Of a stretch of 64,000 bases of DNA, positions 15,537 through 24,687 are shown in pieces. The position numbers and the translations under genes were made by a program. The stretch lies in the NCBI RefSeq assembly GCF_900103185.1, contig NZ_FNJD01000016.1:1-64000 (forward strand), written 5' to 3'. The notes under the pieces were generated by a model, which made no database searches, was not told the DNA's origin, and was given only the letters and a program-made list of their open reading frames with translations. The stretch is from Sulfitobacter litoralis. GTDB lineage: Bacteria > Pseudomonadota > Alphaproteobacteria > Rhodobacterales > Rhodobacteraceae. The stretch's first letter is position 1. The number at the start of each line of letters is the position of its first letter.

Positions 15537-17021
15537 ATGCAGCCAAAGGCCGTTTCCCAGTCGCGTACCGACGCAATATCACCCCAGATCAAATGGTTAA
15601 TGATGGGTATGCTGGCGCTGGCCTTTGTCCTGATGCAAACCGTGGTGGCGCTGGCCAAGCCCGAAAGCCTTGCGCCGCTTGCTGAAAAGATCAGCCCGTC
15701 AGTTGTGAATATCACCACCTCGACCACCGTCGAAGGGCGCACGGGCCCCCGCGGCATCGTCCCCGAGGGATCCCCCTTCGAAGATTTCTTCAAGGAATTC
15801 CGTGACCGCAACAATGGTGACGAAGCCCCGACGCCGCGTAAATCATCCGCGCTCGGTTCGGGTTTTGTGATCTCCGAGGATGGTTTTGTCGTGACAAACA
15901 ACCACGTGATCGAAGGCGCGGACGAGATCACCATCGAATTTTTCACCGGCCTTGAACTGAAGGCCGAAGTGATCGGCACCGACCCCAACACCGACATCGC
16001 GCTGTTGAAGGTCGAAGCCCCAAGCGCCTTGGCGTTTGTCAGCTTTGGCGACAGCAACGCCGCGCGTGTGGGCGATTGGGTGCTGGCGATGGGGAACCCG
16101 TTGGGGCAGGGGTTCTCTGTGTCGGCCGGTATCGTATCGGCGCGCAACCGTGCCTTGTCCGGCACCTATGATGACTATATCCAGACCGACGCCGCAATTA
16201 ACCGTGGCAACTCGGGGGGGCCGCTGTTCAACATGGACGGCGAGGTGATTGGCGTGAACACGGCGATCCTGTCCCCCAATGGCGGGTCCATCGGTATCGG
16301 TTTCTCGATGGCGTCCAATGTTGTGACCCGTGTGGTCAACCAGTTGAAAGAATTTGGCGAAACGCGCCGCGGTTGGCTAGGCGTCCGCATTCAGGACGTC
16401 ACACAAGACGTGGCCGACGCGATGGGGCTTGCCAAAGCAACCGGTGCGTTGATCACGGATGTACCAGATGGCCCCGCTAAGGATGCTGGCCTTAAGACCG
16501 GTGACGTCATCCTTAGCTTTGCGGGGGTCGAAGTCGAAGATACCCGTGGTTTGGTCCGTCAGGTGGGCAACAGCACCGTTGGCGCATCGGTTCGCGTGAC
16601 CGTTCTGCGCGAAGGCAAATCCCAGACGATCAAGGTGAAACTTGGCCGCCGCGAAGATGCGGAGGGGACAGGGCCAACCGTATCCGCACCAGAGGACGAG
16701 GCACAGCCCGAAGCGCCTGCGGTGAAATCTGTGCTTGGCCTGACTGTCACACCGCTGACCGACGACATGCGCACCGACCTCGGGGCCGATGATTCCGTCG
16801 AAGGTCTGGCCGTGACCGAGGTCGACGAGATGTCGGAAGCCTTTGAAAAAGGCCTGCGCGTTGGTGACATTATCACCGAGGCAGGGCAGCAGCCGATCCT
16901 GTCGATCACCGATCTGGAAAACCGCATCACAGAGGCCAAAGACGGTGGTCGCAAATCGCTGCTGCTGCTGGTGCGCCGCGCGGGCGATCCACGGTTTGTA
17001 GCCTTGGGTCTGGACGACTAA
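15537..17021 (+). CDS. degP: DegP/HtrA-type periplasmic serine protease
   Basis: This 494-residue envelope protease and chaperone degrades or refolds damaged periplasmic proteins. A signal segment (LMMGMLALAFVLMQTVVALA) ends near residue 40. The chymotrypsin-like domain shows the full triad: His123 (VTNNHVIEG), Asp153 (DPNTDIALL) and Ser226 (GNSGGPL). Two PDZ domains follow, about 280-365 (GWLGVRIQDV and DAGLKTGDVILSF) and 395-490 (VLGLTVTPL and EKGLRVGDIIT). Length fits the Do family. It lies 239 bases after hflC, with a terminator between, but in the same envelope-quality-control block. Confidence 0.95.
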   Translation: MQPKAVSQSRTDAISPQIKWLMMGMLALAFVLMQTVVALAKPESLAPLAEKISPSVVNITTSTTVEGRTGPRGIVPEGSPFEDFFKEFRDRNNGDEAPTPRKSSALGSGFVISEDGFVVTNNHVIEGADEITIEFFTGLELKAEVIGTDPNTDIALLKVEAPSALAFVSFGDSNAARVGDWVLAMGNPLGQGFSVSAGIVSARNRALSGTYDDYIQTDAAINRGNSGGPLFNMDGEVIGVNTAILSPNGGSIGIGFSMASNVVTRVVNQLKEFGETRRGWLGVRIQDVTQDVADAMGLAKATGALITDVPDGPAKDAGLKTGDVILSFAGVEVEDTRGLVRQVGNSTVGASVRVTVLREGKSQTIKVKLGRREDAEGTGPTVSAPEDEAQPEAPAVKSVLGLTVTPLTDDMRTDLGADDSVEGLAVTEVDEMSEAFEKGLRVGDIITEAGQQPILSITDLENRITEAKDGGRKSLLLLVRRAGDPRFVALGLDD

Positions 17022-17050
17022 ACCACCCCTAAGGATTGATGAAAACGCTG

Positions 17051-17083
17051 CCCCCGTCGGTCCCCGTACCGGCGGGGGTTTTG
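17051..17083 (+). terminator. Strong terminator after the protease gene
   Basis: CCCCCGtCGGT pairs with ACCGgCGGGGG across a short loop, followed by TTTT. This is a classic intrinsic terminator 29 bases after the stop. Confidence 0.85.
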
Positions 17084-17163
17084 CATGGAGCGGGCGCGCA
17101 CGCTTGTCGGTTGTTTCGCATATCGAAAGCCGGTAGGATTTAGGAGAATTAAAGGACAGCTAC

Positions 17164-17850
17164 ATGCACGACATATCCTCTTTGGCCATCCGCAGCGACA
17201 GGCTGTCTGTACTGCGCACGCAAATGCTGGCAGAGGCGGAAATTACCAATGTGCAAAACCAGTCGCTGATCCAAAGCCGCCGCGAGCAGATTTGCGAAGC
17301 AGCGCTGTCGTTGTTTCTGGAAAAGGGCTTTGCCGCGACGACGATCCGCGACATCTGTGCGCGGTCGGGCGTCAATCAGGCCAGCATCTATGATTACATC
17401 GCCAACAAAAATGACATCCTGCGCCGGCTGCTGAACCAGTTGTGGTTTCGCGAAGACGTATCGACCCTGCCGATCATCCTGCTGGATCAAGACCTGTCAC
17501 TGGAAGACGCGTTCGAGAAATACTTTCGCGAAAGTTGGGCGATGAAACGGGACGGCACCCTGCTGGCCTATCGTTGTGTGCCGCATATGAAGGCCGAGGA
17601 TCGCCGTGCCCTTCATGCCCGTGAATTCGCGGTGATGAAGGACCTGGCCGACCAGCTTGCGCCGCGATTGGGGCTGCAAAGCGACGATCAACGGCTTGAT
17701 ATTGTTGCAAACCTGATGGTGTTCTTGTCGGCCTTTGGCCCCATGCGCGACTGGCTGATCCGCGACATCCCCGACGAAGTGATCTTGCGCACGATTTCAG
17801 CCGGTGCCGCTGCGATGGTCAAATCCCTCGCGGATCAAACGCAGACCTAA
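17164..17850 (+). CDS. TetR/AcrR-family transcriptional regulator
   Basis: This 228-residue regulator starts MHDISSLAIRSDRL. It has a longer than usual N-terminal arm (about 38 residues) before the TetR domain (RREQICEAALSLFLEKGF, then TTIRDICARSGVNQASIYDY as the helix-turn-helix). The C-terminal half is the helical effector domain. The effector is unknown. AGGAGAATTAAAGGACAG precedes the ATG. Its last four bases overlap the 3' end of the convergent mur gene. An internal ATG at 17224 would remove most of the arm and is an alternative start. Confidence 0.87.
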   Translation: MHDISSLAIRSDRLSVLRTQMLAEAEITNVQNQSLIQSRREQICEAALSLFLEKGFAATTIRDICARSGVNQASIYDYIANKNDILRRLLNQLWFREDVSTLPIILLDQDLSLEDAFEKYFRESWAMKRDGTLLAYRCVPHMKAEDRRALHAREFAVMKDLADQLAPRLGLQSDDQRLDIVANLMVFLSAFGPMRDWLIRDIPDEVILRTISAGAAAMVKSLADQTQT

Positions 17851-18266
17851 ACCTTGCGCGCGCGGATCACCGTGTGGTGGCTGACCAGCTCATAGCCCAT
17901 TTCGGCGGCGACGCGGTCCAGCAGACTTGCGATCTCTGTCCCCGGAATTTCCACCAGTTCGCCGCTGTCCATGTCGACCAGATGGTCGTGGTCGGTTTGG
18001 GGCATCATCTCGTAGCGTGCAGGGGCATCCTCGAGTACCAATTTACGCACCAGCCCTGCATTTTCAAGCACTGACATGGTGCGATAGACCGTGGCGACGG
18101 ACACCGTATCATCCAGCGTACGCGCCTTTTCATACAGGTCTTCGACATTGGGATGATCGTCAGTCTCCGACAGCAGCGATACGATCGTTGTCCGCTGTGG
18201 CGTGACCCGCAGGCCTGCTTCGCGCAGCAGTTGCTTGTAATCAATACTCTGGGTCAATGCCGGCAT
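17847..18266 (-). CDS. mur: Fur-family metalloregulator, probably Mur (manganese uptake regulator)
   Basis: This 139-residue Fur-family protein has an N-terminal winged helix (LREAGLRVTPQRTTIVSLL, VSVATVYRTMSVLENAGLV). The C-terminal metal and dimer domain carries TDHDHLVDMDSGELVEI. It lacks the CxxC zinc pairs of classical Fur and has the HDHL-(I/V)-D form typical of alphaproteobacterial Fur/Mur. The gene is divergent from sitABCD, the manganese importer that Mur represses in rhizobia and Rhodobacterales. Manganese sensing is therefore inferred from family plus context; an iron-responsive Fur cannot be excluded. The start ATG is at 18266. Confidence 0.85.
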   Translation of the reverse strand: MPALTQSIDYKQLLREAGLRVTPQRTTIVSLLSETDDHPNVEDLYEKARTLDDTVSVATVYRTMSVLENAGLVRKLVLEDAPARYEMMPQTDHDHLVDMDSGELVEIPGTEIASLLDRVAAEMGYELVSHHTVIRARKV

Positions 18267-18342
18267 CCTTTGTCGTCTATGGTTCTTTTAGGCGAGTTTC
18301 CCCTTGTCCGCAAGTTTATGCGACCTATTCTTAATTGCATGT

Positions 18343-18373
18343 TTGACATATGCGATTAATTCGCATTTACATC
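18343..18373 (+). promoter_or_regulatory. sitA promoter with overlapping palindromic operator
   Basis: A perfect TTGACA (-35) is at 18343-18348, and a weak -10-like stretch (TTTACATC) is at 18366-18373. Between them, filling the spacer, is the palindrome TGCGA-TTAAT-TCGCA (18351-18365). A related half-site, GCGAATGC, follows at 18376-18383. The position would block RNA polymerase when a repressor binds, and the obvious candidate is the divergent Mur. The element type is inferred; binding is not shown. Confidence 0.6.
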
Positions 18374-18404
18374 TAGCGAATGCATTGGTCCTTGGAGGAA
18401 CAGA

Positions 18405-19298
18405 ATGAAAAAAAGTGTGCTGGCGTCGGTTCTTGGCGTTGCTGCGATGGCGGGAATGCCCGCGGTCGCGGCTGATTTCAAAGTTGTTACCACCTTTACC
18501 GTGCTGGCCGACATGGCGCAGCAGGTGGGGGGCGATGTGGCAGAGGTCGTATCCATCACCAAGCCCGGTGCTGAAATTCACGGCTATGAGCCCACCCCGC
18601 GCGATATCGTTGGGGCGGTGGATGCTGATTTGATCTTGTGGAACGGCATGAACCTAGAGCTGTGGTTTGAACAGTTCATCTCCAACCTTGGCGATATCCC
18701 GTCGGCCACGCTGACAGATGGTGTCGACCCCATCTCGATCGGAGAGGGGGAGTATGAGGGCAAACCGAACCCCCACGCATGGATGGGTTTGGAAAATGCG
18801 TTGATCTATGTCGACAATATTGCCGCCGCCTTTGTCCAGCATGACCCCGACAATGCCGCGACCTATGCGGCCAACGCTGAAAGCTACAAACAAGAGATTC
18901 GCGACACGATCACGCCCCTGCGGGACCGGATTGCGCAAATCCCCGAAGACCAGCGTTGGTTGGTGACCTGCGAAGGGGCCTTTAGCTATCTTGCGCGGGA
19001 TTTCGGGATGAAAGAGCTGTACCTCTGGCCCATGAACGCCGACCAGACCGGCACGCCGCAGCAGGTGCGCAAGGTCATCGATTCCGTACGCGACAATGAT
19101 ATTCCGGTCGTTTTCTGTGAAAGCACGGTGAACACCTCGCCTGCAAAGCAGGTCGCGCGGGAAACCGGCGCGGCCTATGGCGGTGTGCTTTATGTCGACA
19201 GCCTCAGCACAGCCGAGGGGCCCGTGCCAAGCTATCTGGACTTGCTGCGCGTCACCTCGCAGACTGTCGCGGACGGGCTGGATGCAGGCCTGAAGTAA
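18405..19298 (+). CDS. sitA: Manganese/iron ABC importer, substrate-binding protein
   Basis: This 297-residue cluster A-I periplasmic binding protein has a signal peptide ending GMPAVAA (about residue 23). Metal-ligand candidates typical of SitA/MntC/PsaA are His59 (EIHGYEPTPRD), His124 (NPHAWMG), a Glu in VTCEGAFSYLARDFG, and an Asp in LYVDSLS. It captures Mn2+ (or Fe2+) and delivers it to SitCD. GGAGG sits 7 bases before the ATG. It is the first gene of sitABCD; its stop abuts the sitB start with no gap. Confidence 0.95.
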   Translation: MKKSVLASVLGVAAMAGMPAVAADFKVVTTFTVLADMAQQVGGDVAEVVSITKPGAEIHGYEPTPRDIVGAVDADLILWNGMNLELWFEQFISNLGDIPSATLTDGVDPISIGEGEYEGKPNPHAWMGLENALIYVDNIAAAFVQHDPDNAATYAANAESYKQEIRDTITPLRDRIAQIPEDQRWLVTCEGAFSYLARDFGMKELYLWPMNADQTGTPQQVRKVIDSVRDNDIPVVFCESTVNTSPAKQVARETGAAYGGVLYVDSLSTAEGPVPSYLDLLRVTSQTVADGLDAGLK

Positions 19299-20207
19299 AT
19301 GGACACCAGTATGCACCCCGCCCCCACGACGACCCCAGATGCCGGGCTTGCGCCCGATGCGATCGGCATCAAGGCCACCGATGTGACCGTGACCTATCGC
19401 AACGGCCACACCGCGCTTTATGATGCCAGCTTCGAGATACCGCGCGGTACGATCACGGCGCTGGTCGGGGTGAACGGGGCGGGGAAATCCACGCTGTTCA
19501 AGGCGATCATGGGCTTTGTGCCCGCCGCGCGGGGGCAGATCACCCTGCTGGGCAAGACCGTCAAACAGGCGTTGCGAGAAAACCTTGTGGCCTATGTCCC
19601 GCAATCCGAAGAGGTCGATTGGGCCTTTCCGGTGCTGGTGCAGGACGTGGTGATGATGGGGCGCTATGGGCATATGGGGTTCTTGCGCCGCCCCAAAGCC
19701 GCCGATCATGCGGCGGTGGAGGACGCCCTGCGCCGCGTCAACATGACCGATTTCCGCCACCGCCAGATCGGAGAGTTATCCGGTGGGCAGCGCAAACGTG
19801 TGTTTCTGGCGCGCGCCCTGGCGCAGAACGGGCAGGTGATCCTGCTGGACGAACCCTTTACCGGCGTAGACGTGAAGACCGAGGACCAGATCATCGACCT
19901 GCTGCGCGAGTTGCGCGACGAAGGGCGGGTGATGCTGGTGTCTACGCATAATCTGGGCTCCGTCCCGGAATTCTGTGACCGGACCGTCTTGGTCAAGGGC
20001 ACGGTGCTAGCCTATGGCACGACGGAAACGGTCTTTACCCATGACAATCTGGAAACGGCTTTCGGCGGGGTGCTGCGGCACTTTACCCTTGGGGGGCAAG
20101 ACCTGCACGATGACGACGACGGGCGCGAGCTGCGGATCATCACCGACGACGAACGCCCCTTCGTGCATTACGGCGAACGCATCGATACGACTGAGGACGA
20201 CAGATGA
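19299..20207 (+). CDS. sitB: Manganese/iron ABC importer, ATPase
   Basis: This 302-residue ATPase has the Walker A loop GVNGAGKST, the signature LSGGQRKRV, Walker [13 protein letters not shown], and the H-loop histidine in VSTHNLGS. The motif set is complete. It energises the SitCD channel. A C-terminal extension ([19 protein letters not shown]) is acidic. The last four bases overlap the sitC start (ATGA), which implies tight coupling. Confidence 0.95.
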   Translation: MDTSMHPAPTTTPDAGLAPDAIGIKATDVTVTYRNGHTALYDASFEIPRGTITALVGVNGAGKSTLFKAIMGFVPAARGQITLLGKTVKQALRENLVAYVPQSEEVDWAFPVLVQDVVMMGRYGHMGFLRRPKAADHAAVEDALRRVNMTDFRHRQIGELSGGQRKRVFLARALAQNGQVILLDEPFTGVDVKTEDQIIDLLRELRDEGRVMLVSTHNLGSVPEFCDRTVLVKGTVLAYGTTETVFTHDNLETAFGGVLRHFTLGGQDLHDDDDGRELRIITDDERPFVHYGERIDTTEDDR

Positions 20208-21079
20208 TCGATCTGCTGCTAGAGCCGTTCAGCTATGACTATATGTTCAACGCCATGTGGGTGTCGGCGATGGTCGGCGCGGTTTGCGCCTTTTTGTCGT
20301 GTTATCTGATGCTCAAGGGCTGGTCGCTGATCGGTGACGCGCTGAGCCATTCTGTCGTACCCGGAGTGGCGGGGGCCTATATGCTAGGGCTGCCGTTTGC
20401 GCTTGGCGCATTTCTGGCGGGCGGCATGGCGGCGGGGGCGATGCTGTTTCTGTCGGGGCGGTCGGGGCTGAAGATCGACGTGATCATCGGCATCATCTTT
20501 ACCGCGTTTTTCGGCTTGGGCCTGTTCATGGTATCGCTGTCGCCCATGTCTGTCAGCATCCAGACCATCATTATGGGCAATATCCTTGCCATCGCCCCGC
20601 AAGACATCGTGCAGCTGGCGATCATCGGGGTCGTCTGTCTGACCGTGCTGCTGCTGAAATGGAAAGACCTGATGGTTACCTTCTTTGACGAAAACCACGC
20701 ACGCTCCATCGGGTTGCGGCCCGAGCTGCTAAAAGCGGTGTTCTTTATGCTGTTATCGGCGGCGGTGGTAGCGGCGATGATGACCGTCGGCGCCTTTCTG
20801 GTGATTGCGATGGTCGTGACACCGGGGGCGACGGCCTATCTGCTGTGTGACCGTTTCCCACGGCTGATCATCGTGTCGGTGCTGATCGGCACAATCACCA
20901 GCTTTCTGGGGGCCTATGCCAGCTATTTCCTCGACGGTGCCACGGGCGGGGTGATCGTCACCCTGCAAACCGCGATCTTCCTGTTGGCCTTTGTCTTCGC
21001 CCCGAAACATGGTGTGCTGGCCGCGCGGCGCAAGGCAAAGTCTGCCCTGAAATCTTTGCGAGACGGGGTGGCCCCATGA
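20204..21079 (+). CDS. sitC: Manganese/iron ABC importer, permease
   Basis: This 291-residue integral membrane protein of the ABC-3 (ZnuB-like) family has about eight to nine helices (for example [61 protein letters not shown]). The family motif [17 protein letters not shown] is present near residue 45. It pairs with SitD to form a heterodimeric metal channel. The gene overlaps sitB and sitD by four bases on each side. Confidence 0.95.
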   Translation: MIDLLLEPFSYDYMFNAMWVSAMVGAVCAFLSCYLMLKGWSLIGDALSHSVVPGVAGAYMLGLPFALGAFLAGGMAAGAMLFLSGRSGLKIDVIIGIIFTAFFGLGLFMVSLSPMSVSIQTIIMGNILAIAPQDIVQLAIIGVVCLTVLLLKWKDLMVTFFDENHARSIGLRPELLKAVFFMLLSAAVVAAMMTVGAFLVIAMVVTPGATAYLLCDRFPRLIIVSVLIGTITSFLGAYASYFLDGATGGVIVTLQTAIFLLAFVFAPKHGVLAARRKAKSALKSLRDGVAP

Positions 21080-21918
21080 TCGACACGTTGCTGTTTCCGT
21101 TCCAGTTTCCCTTCATGCAGAACGCCTTTTGGATCGTGCTGCTGGTTGCCCCGCCCACGGCGCTGCTGTCATGCTTTCTTGTGCTCAAAGGGTGGGCCTT
21201 GATGGGCGATGCGGTCAGCCATGCGGTGCTGCCGGGGGTCGTGCTGGCCTGGATCACGGGGCTGCCGCTGATTGTAGGGGCCTTCGCCGCGGGTATGTCC
21301 TGCGCGATGCTGACCGGATACCTGAGCTACAACAGCCGGATCAAACAGGACACCGTGATGGGGGTCGTCTTTTCGGGCATGTTCGGGATCGGCATCATCA
21401 TGTACACCTCGATCACCACGAACCAGCATCTGGATCACGTGCTGTTCGGCAATATGCTGGGCGTCGGCGTGCAAGATCTTTGGACGGCGGGGCTGATCTC
21501 GGCCTTTGTGACGGCGTTTCTAGTGCTCAAGTGGAAAGACCTGCTGCTGCACGCCTTTGACCCCGCACAGGCGCAGGCCAGCGGGCTGCACACGGGGGTC
21601 TTGCACTATGGGTTGCTGGCGGTGTTGTCGCTGACCATCGTGGCGACGCTGACGGCGACGGGGCTGATCCTTGCGGTGGCGTTGCTGGTCACACCGGGGG
21701 CGATTGCATTTCTGGTGGTGCGCAGCTTTGGCCCGATGCTGATCGTATCTGTGCTGGTCTGCATCGCGTCGATGTTCGCGGGTGTCTACGCCAGCTTTTT
21801 CCTTGATAGTGCACCGGCACCGACGATCGTGCTGATCCTGACGGCGATCTTTGTCCTGGCCTTCATCAACCGCCTGCTGGTGACGCGCCGCACCTCGCGG
21901 CAAGCGGCGCGAGGGTAA
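21076..21918 (+). CDS. sitD: Manganese/iron ABC importer, second permease
   Basis: This 280-residue ABC-3 permease is homologous to SitC. It has the shared motif GDAVSHAVLPGVVLAW and several hydrophobic helices (VLLVAPPTALLSCFLVLKGW, ATLTATGLILAVALLVTPGA). Two different permeases for one ATPase and one binding protein is the normal Sit organisation. It ends sitABCD, and the next gene comes from the opposite strand after 20 bases. I see no hairpin terminator between them. Confidence 0.95.
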   Translation: MIDTLLFPFQFPFMQNAFWIVLLVAPPTALLSCFLVLKGWALMGDAVSHAVLPGVVLAWITGLPLIVGAFAAGMSCAMLTGYLSYNSRIKQDTVMGVVFSGMFGIGIIMYTSITTNQHLDHVLFGNMLGVGVQDLWTAGLISAFVTAFLVLKWKDLLLHAFDPAQAQASGLHTGVLHYGLLAVLSLTIVATLTATGLILAVALLVTPGAIAFLVVRSFGPMLIVSVLVCIASMFAGVYASFFLDSAPAPTIVLILTAIFVLAFINRLLVTRRTSRQAARG

Positions 21919-21938
21919 TCTAAAGGGTGGGGCGGCCT

Positions 21939-22745
21939 CTAGACCCGCCCGACCTTGAACCCGCGCGACAGGTGGTTGCGCATGGCAAAAAGCAGCAACG
22001 CCCCCGGCAGCATCGAGGTCAGCGTGAACGCCATGACCATGCCGATATCCGTGTGAAACCCGAACATCGCGCTGAGCGCCATAGAGATTGGTTTGCCATT
22101 CGTGGTGGTCAGGATGCGGGCAAAAACGACCTCGACCCAAGAGAACATGAAGCAGAAGAACGCCGTGACCGCGATGCCCGGCGCGATCTGCGGCAGCAGA
22201 ATTTTCCAGATGTAGCGGGGACGTGAATAGCCGTCGAGGAACGCCGTCTCGTCCATCTCTCGCGGCACGGCGGCGATAAAGCCCTGCAAGATCCAGATCG
22301 ACACCGGCAAGTTGAACAGACAATGCGCCAAGGCGATGCCGGTGACCGAGTTGACGATGCCAAGCACGGAAAACAGCTGGAATATAGGCAGGGTCAGCAC
22401 CACCGGCGGGGTGATGCGAAAGGCGATGAAGCTGAAGAACAGGTGTTTGTCCCCCAAAAACGACAGCCGCGCAAAGGCATAGGCGGCGGGCAGGGCGACG
22501 GGGATGGTGATGGCAATATTGATCAGCACATAGGCGACTGAATTGCCAAAGGCCGCGCGCAGGCTCGGATCGGCCCAGATCGCGCGATAGTTGCGCAGCG
22601 TCGTCTCGCCCAAGCTCAGCCCGTCCTGCGCGAGCGTCGCGGTAAAGCTCAGCACCGTCATCTGCACCAGCGGCAGGATGGTAAAGAGGATAAACGCCCC
22701 CAACAGCCCCAGTTTGATTACAGGCCATGCCCGACGCGGTATCAT
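21939..22745 (-). CDS. Orphan sugar-type ABC permease 2 (GlpQ-like)
   Basis: The start is the ATG at 22745 (268 residues), overlapping the upstream permease stop by one base; a GTG codon directly before it is an alternative. The protein is a MalG-type permease with six helices. The EAA-loop region is EMDETAFLDGYSRPRYIWKILLP. It closely resembles GlpQ at 29425-30264, sharing the blocks LALAHCLFN, PREMDETA(F/Y)(L/I)DGYS and FFxFMFSWVE. No ATPase or binding protein accompanies this pair. It is the last gene of a glpR-permease-permease unit and ends convergent to sitD. Confidence 0.9.
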   Translation of the reverse strand: MIPRRAWPVIKLGLLGAFILFTILPLVQMTVLSFTATLAQDGLSLGETTLRNYRAIWADPSLRAAFGNSVAYVLINIAITIPVALPAAYAFARLSFLGDKHLFFSFIAFRITPPVVLTLPIFQLFSVLGIVNSVTGIALAHCLFNLPVSIWILQGFIAAVPREMDETAFLDGYSRPRYIWKILLPQIAPGIAVTAFFCFMFSWVEVVFARILTTTNGKPISMALSAMFGFHTDIGMVMAFTLTSMLPGALLLFAMRNHLSRGFKVGRV

Positions 22746-23617
22746 CACGGCACCCCCGGTTTGGGATCATCAAGCTTGGCCTGAACCTTGGTGAACACCC
22801 ACGCCACACACAGCACGATCAGGAAATACAGCACCGATCGCGCGGCCGAGGGGCCGTAGTTGAACGCCTTGATCTCCTCGCCCAGATCGACGGCGAGGAA
22901 CAGGCTGGCCTCGGCTGGGCCGCCGGCGTTGATCGGGAAGGCCTCTGTGTAGATCATGAAACTGTCCATGAACCGCAACAGCACCGCCATGAGCAATACG
23001 TGCTGCAAACGCGGCAATTGGATATGGCGGAACACCTGCCAGGGCCGCGCGCCGTCGATGGCAGCGGCCTGATACAGCGGATCGGGGATTGTCGTCAGCG
23101 CGGAATAGGCAAGGATGACCACGAGGCTGGTCCAATGCCACGTGTCCATCGCAAGGATCACCACCCATGTCAGCACGGCGCTGTCTTTCCACGCGGCGGG
23201 CCAGCCGTAACCCGCCAACCACTGCCCCAAAATGCCTGTGTCGCCATTCATCAGGCTCAGCCAGAGGGCAGGGATCATGTTCCACGGTACGAGCAGCGGC
23301 AGCGATAGCATTGCCAATGCGGCCCCCGCCCAGAACCGCCCGCGCGGGATGCAAAGCGCCAGCGCGATCCCCAGTGGAATCTGGATGCACAGCACGAAGG
23401 TTGAAAACAGCGCGCTGCGCCCAAAGCTCGCCCAGAAACGCGGTGCGGTGATCAGATCACGGAACCATTCGGTGCCGATCCAGAACCGCGATTGCAGGGT
23501 GAAAATCTCGAAAAAGGAATAGTTGATGATGGTGACCAGCGGGATCAGTCCGACAACGCCCAGCAGAATGCAGGCGGGAGCCACAAAGAACCAGCCGGTC
23601 TGGTCGCGGTGTTTCAT
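22745..23617 (-). CDS. Orphan sugar-type ABC permease 1 (GlpP-like)
   Basis: This 290-residue MalF-type permease has about six helices. It is a clear paralogue of GlpP (28550-29425): both have MDxWHWTSLV, IPDxxYQAAxIDxAxxWxVFR as the coupling loop, and ALLRFMDSFMIYTE or its close equivalent. It starts 27 bases after the glpR stop, so it is probably co-transcribed with the regulator. The partner is permease 2, coupled by a one-base overlap. Possible roles are an alternative channel for the GlpS/GlpT ATPases or part of a transporter whose other parts lie elsewhere. Confidence 0.9.
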   Translation of the reverse strand: MKHRDQTGWFFVAPACILLGVVGLIPLVTIINYSFFEIFTLQSRFWIGTEWFRDLITAPRFWASFGRSALFSTFVLCIQIPLGIALALCIPRGRFWAGAALAMLSLPLLVPWNMIPALWLSLMNGDTGILGQWLAGYGWPAAWKDSAVLTWVVILAMDTWHWTSLVVILAYSALTTIPDPLYQAAAIDGARPWQVFRHIQLPRLQHVLLMAVLLRFMDSFMIYTEAFPINAGGPAEASLFLAVDLGEEIKAFNYGPSAARSVLYFLIVLCVAWVFTKVQAKLDDPKPGVP

Positions 23618-23644
23618 GGTCTGGTTTTCATCGCTAGGCCAAGG

Positions 23645-24400
23645 TCAGACCGTGACAACAGAGGTGCCCCAGCCAACACATTCGGCCGTTAAGGAGTCGG
23701 GCAGCCGGTGATCGGTAAAGAGCGTGTTCACATCACGCAATGAACAAATGGTCAGCGGGGCCTTACGCTGGAACTTCAGGTGATCGGCCACGACCATCAC
23801 CGTGCGCGACCGCCCGATGGCAGAACGGCTAACCAGCACCTCTTGACCATCGAAATCCAGTAAATCGCCGTCCGCATCGATGGCCGAACAGCCCAGAACC
23901 GAGAAATCGAACTTGAACTGTTTGACCATCTCGGCGGTCAGCCCGCCCACCATGCCGCCATCCGCACGGCGCAAAACACCACCCGTCAGGATGATCTCGC
24001 AGCTTTGGTTGGCGGCGAGGATATTGGCGATGTTGAGGTTGTTCGTCACCACCAGCAGGTTTTCGTGACGCAGCATTTCCTGCGCGACCGCCTCGGTACT
24101 GGTGCCGATGTTCATGAACACTGACGCCCCATGCGGGATCGCCTGCGCACAGTGTTCGGCGATGGCACGTTTGCCTTCTTCGTTCAGGCGGCGGCGTTCG
24201 TCATAAACAATGTTCACCACCCCCGACGGGATCACCGCGCCGCCATGCACCCGTTCCAGCTTGCCACTTTCAGCAAGCTCGGACAGGTCGCGGCGGATGG
24301 TCTGCACGGTGACATTATACGCCTCTGCCAGCCCGTCGACGGTGACTTTGCCGTCTTTGCGTGCCAGCTCTAGAATCTCGCGCTGTCTGAAATTTGACAT
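23645..24400 (-). CDS. glpR: DeoR-family repressor, probably GlpR
   Basis: From the ATG at 24400 (251 residues, preceded by GGGGGGAT) the product begins MSNFRQREILELARKDGKVTVDGLAEAYNVTVQTIRRDLSELAES, a DeoR winged helix. The C-terminal sugar-phosphate sensor has the ribose-isomerase-like blocks FMNIGTSTEAVAQEM and TGGVLRRADGGMVG. DeoR regulators divergent from glpD are typically GlpR, which responds to glycerol 3-phosphate. It is divergent from glpD and heads the orphan permease pair, so it may control both directions. The longer upstream frame is rejected. Confidence 0.9.
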   Translation of the reverse strand: MSNFRQREILELARKDGKVTVDGLAEAYNVTVQTIRRDLSELAESGKLERVHGGAVIPSGVVNIVYDERRRLNEEGKRAIAEHCAQAIPHGASVFMNIGTSTEAVAQEMLRHENLLVVTNNLNIANILAANQSCEIILTGGVLRRADGGMVGGLTAEMVKQFKFDFSVLGCSAIDADGDLLDFDGQEVLVSRSAIGRSRTVMVVADHLKFQRKAPLTICSLRDVNTLFTDHRLPDSLTAECVGWGTSVVTV

Positions 24401-24572
24401 ATATCCCCCCGGTCTTGGGCCGTGGATGCAGTTGTTTTCTGCACACCCGTCCAAAGCGTACAATCTACGTTAAGCGAAGCACGTCAAGGCCGCGAATCGT
24501 GGTATATCGTTCATACTGCGCGAAAATGCGCGTCTATGGGCAGATTAAGACGCTTAAAATCAAGGCTCTAGG

Positions 24573-24613
24573 TGAAAACGAAAAGAAACGAACGTTCGAT
24601 CTTGAAAAACGAA
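24573..24613. promoter_or_regulatory. Candidate GlpR operator cluster upstream of glpD
   Basis: The glpR-glpD intergenic region (24401-24687) contains several CGAA-type half-sites within 41 bases: AACGAA, AACGAA, the palindrome GAACGTTC, and AACGAA again. DeoR-family GlpR proteins bind TTCG/CGAA half-sites in E. coli, so this cluster is a good operator candidate. The block is also A-rich compared with its surroundings. The rest of the intergenic region shows no other clear signal. Confidence 0.45.
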
Positions 24614-24687
24614 GGGGCTTGGTGTCTTTTGTCACGACGTCCCGCAAACCTGTCTGCGAGACGCGATAATGATGCGGGGAGGCTTCA

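Noticed and set aside
18654..19760. A 368-residue minus-strand frame opposite sitA and sitB
   Set aside because: It crosses two well-identified genes and has no motif support.
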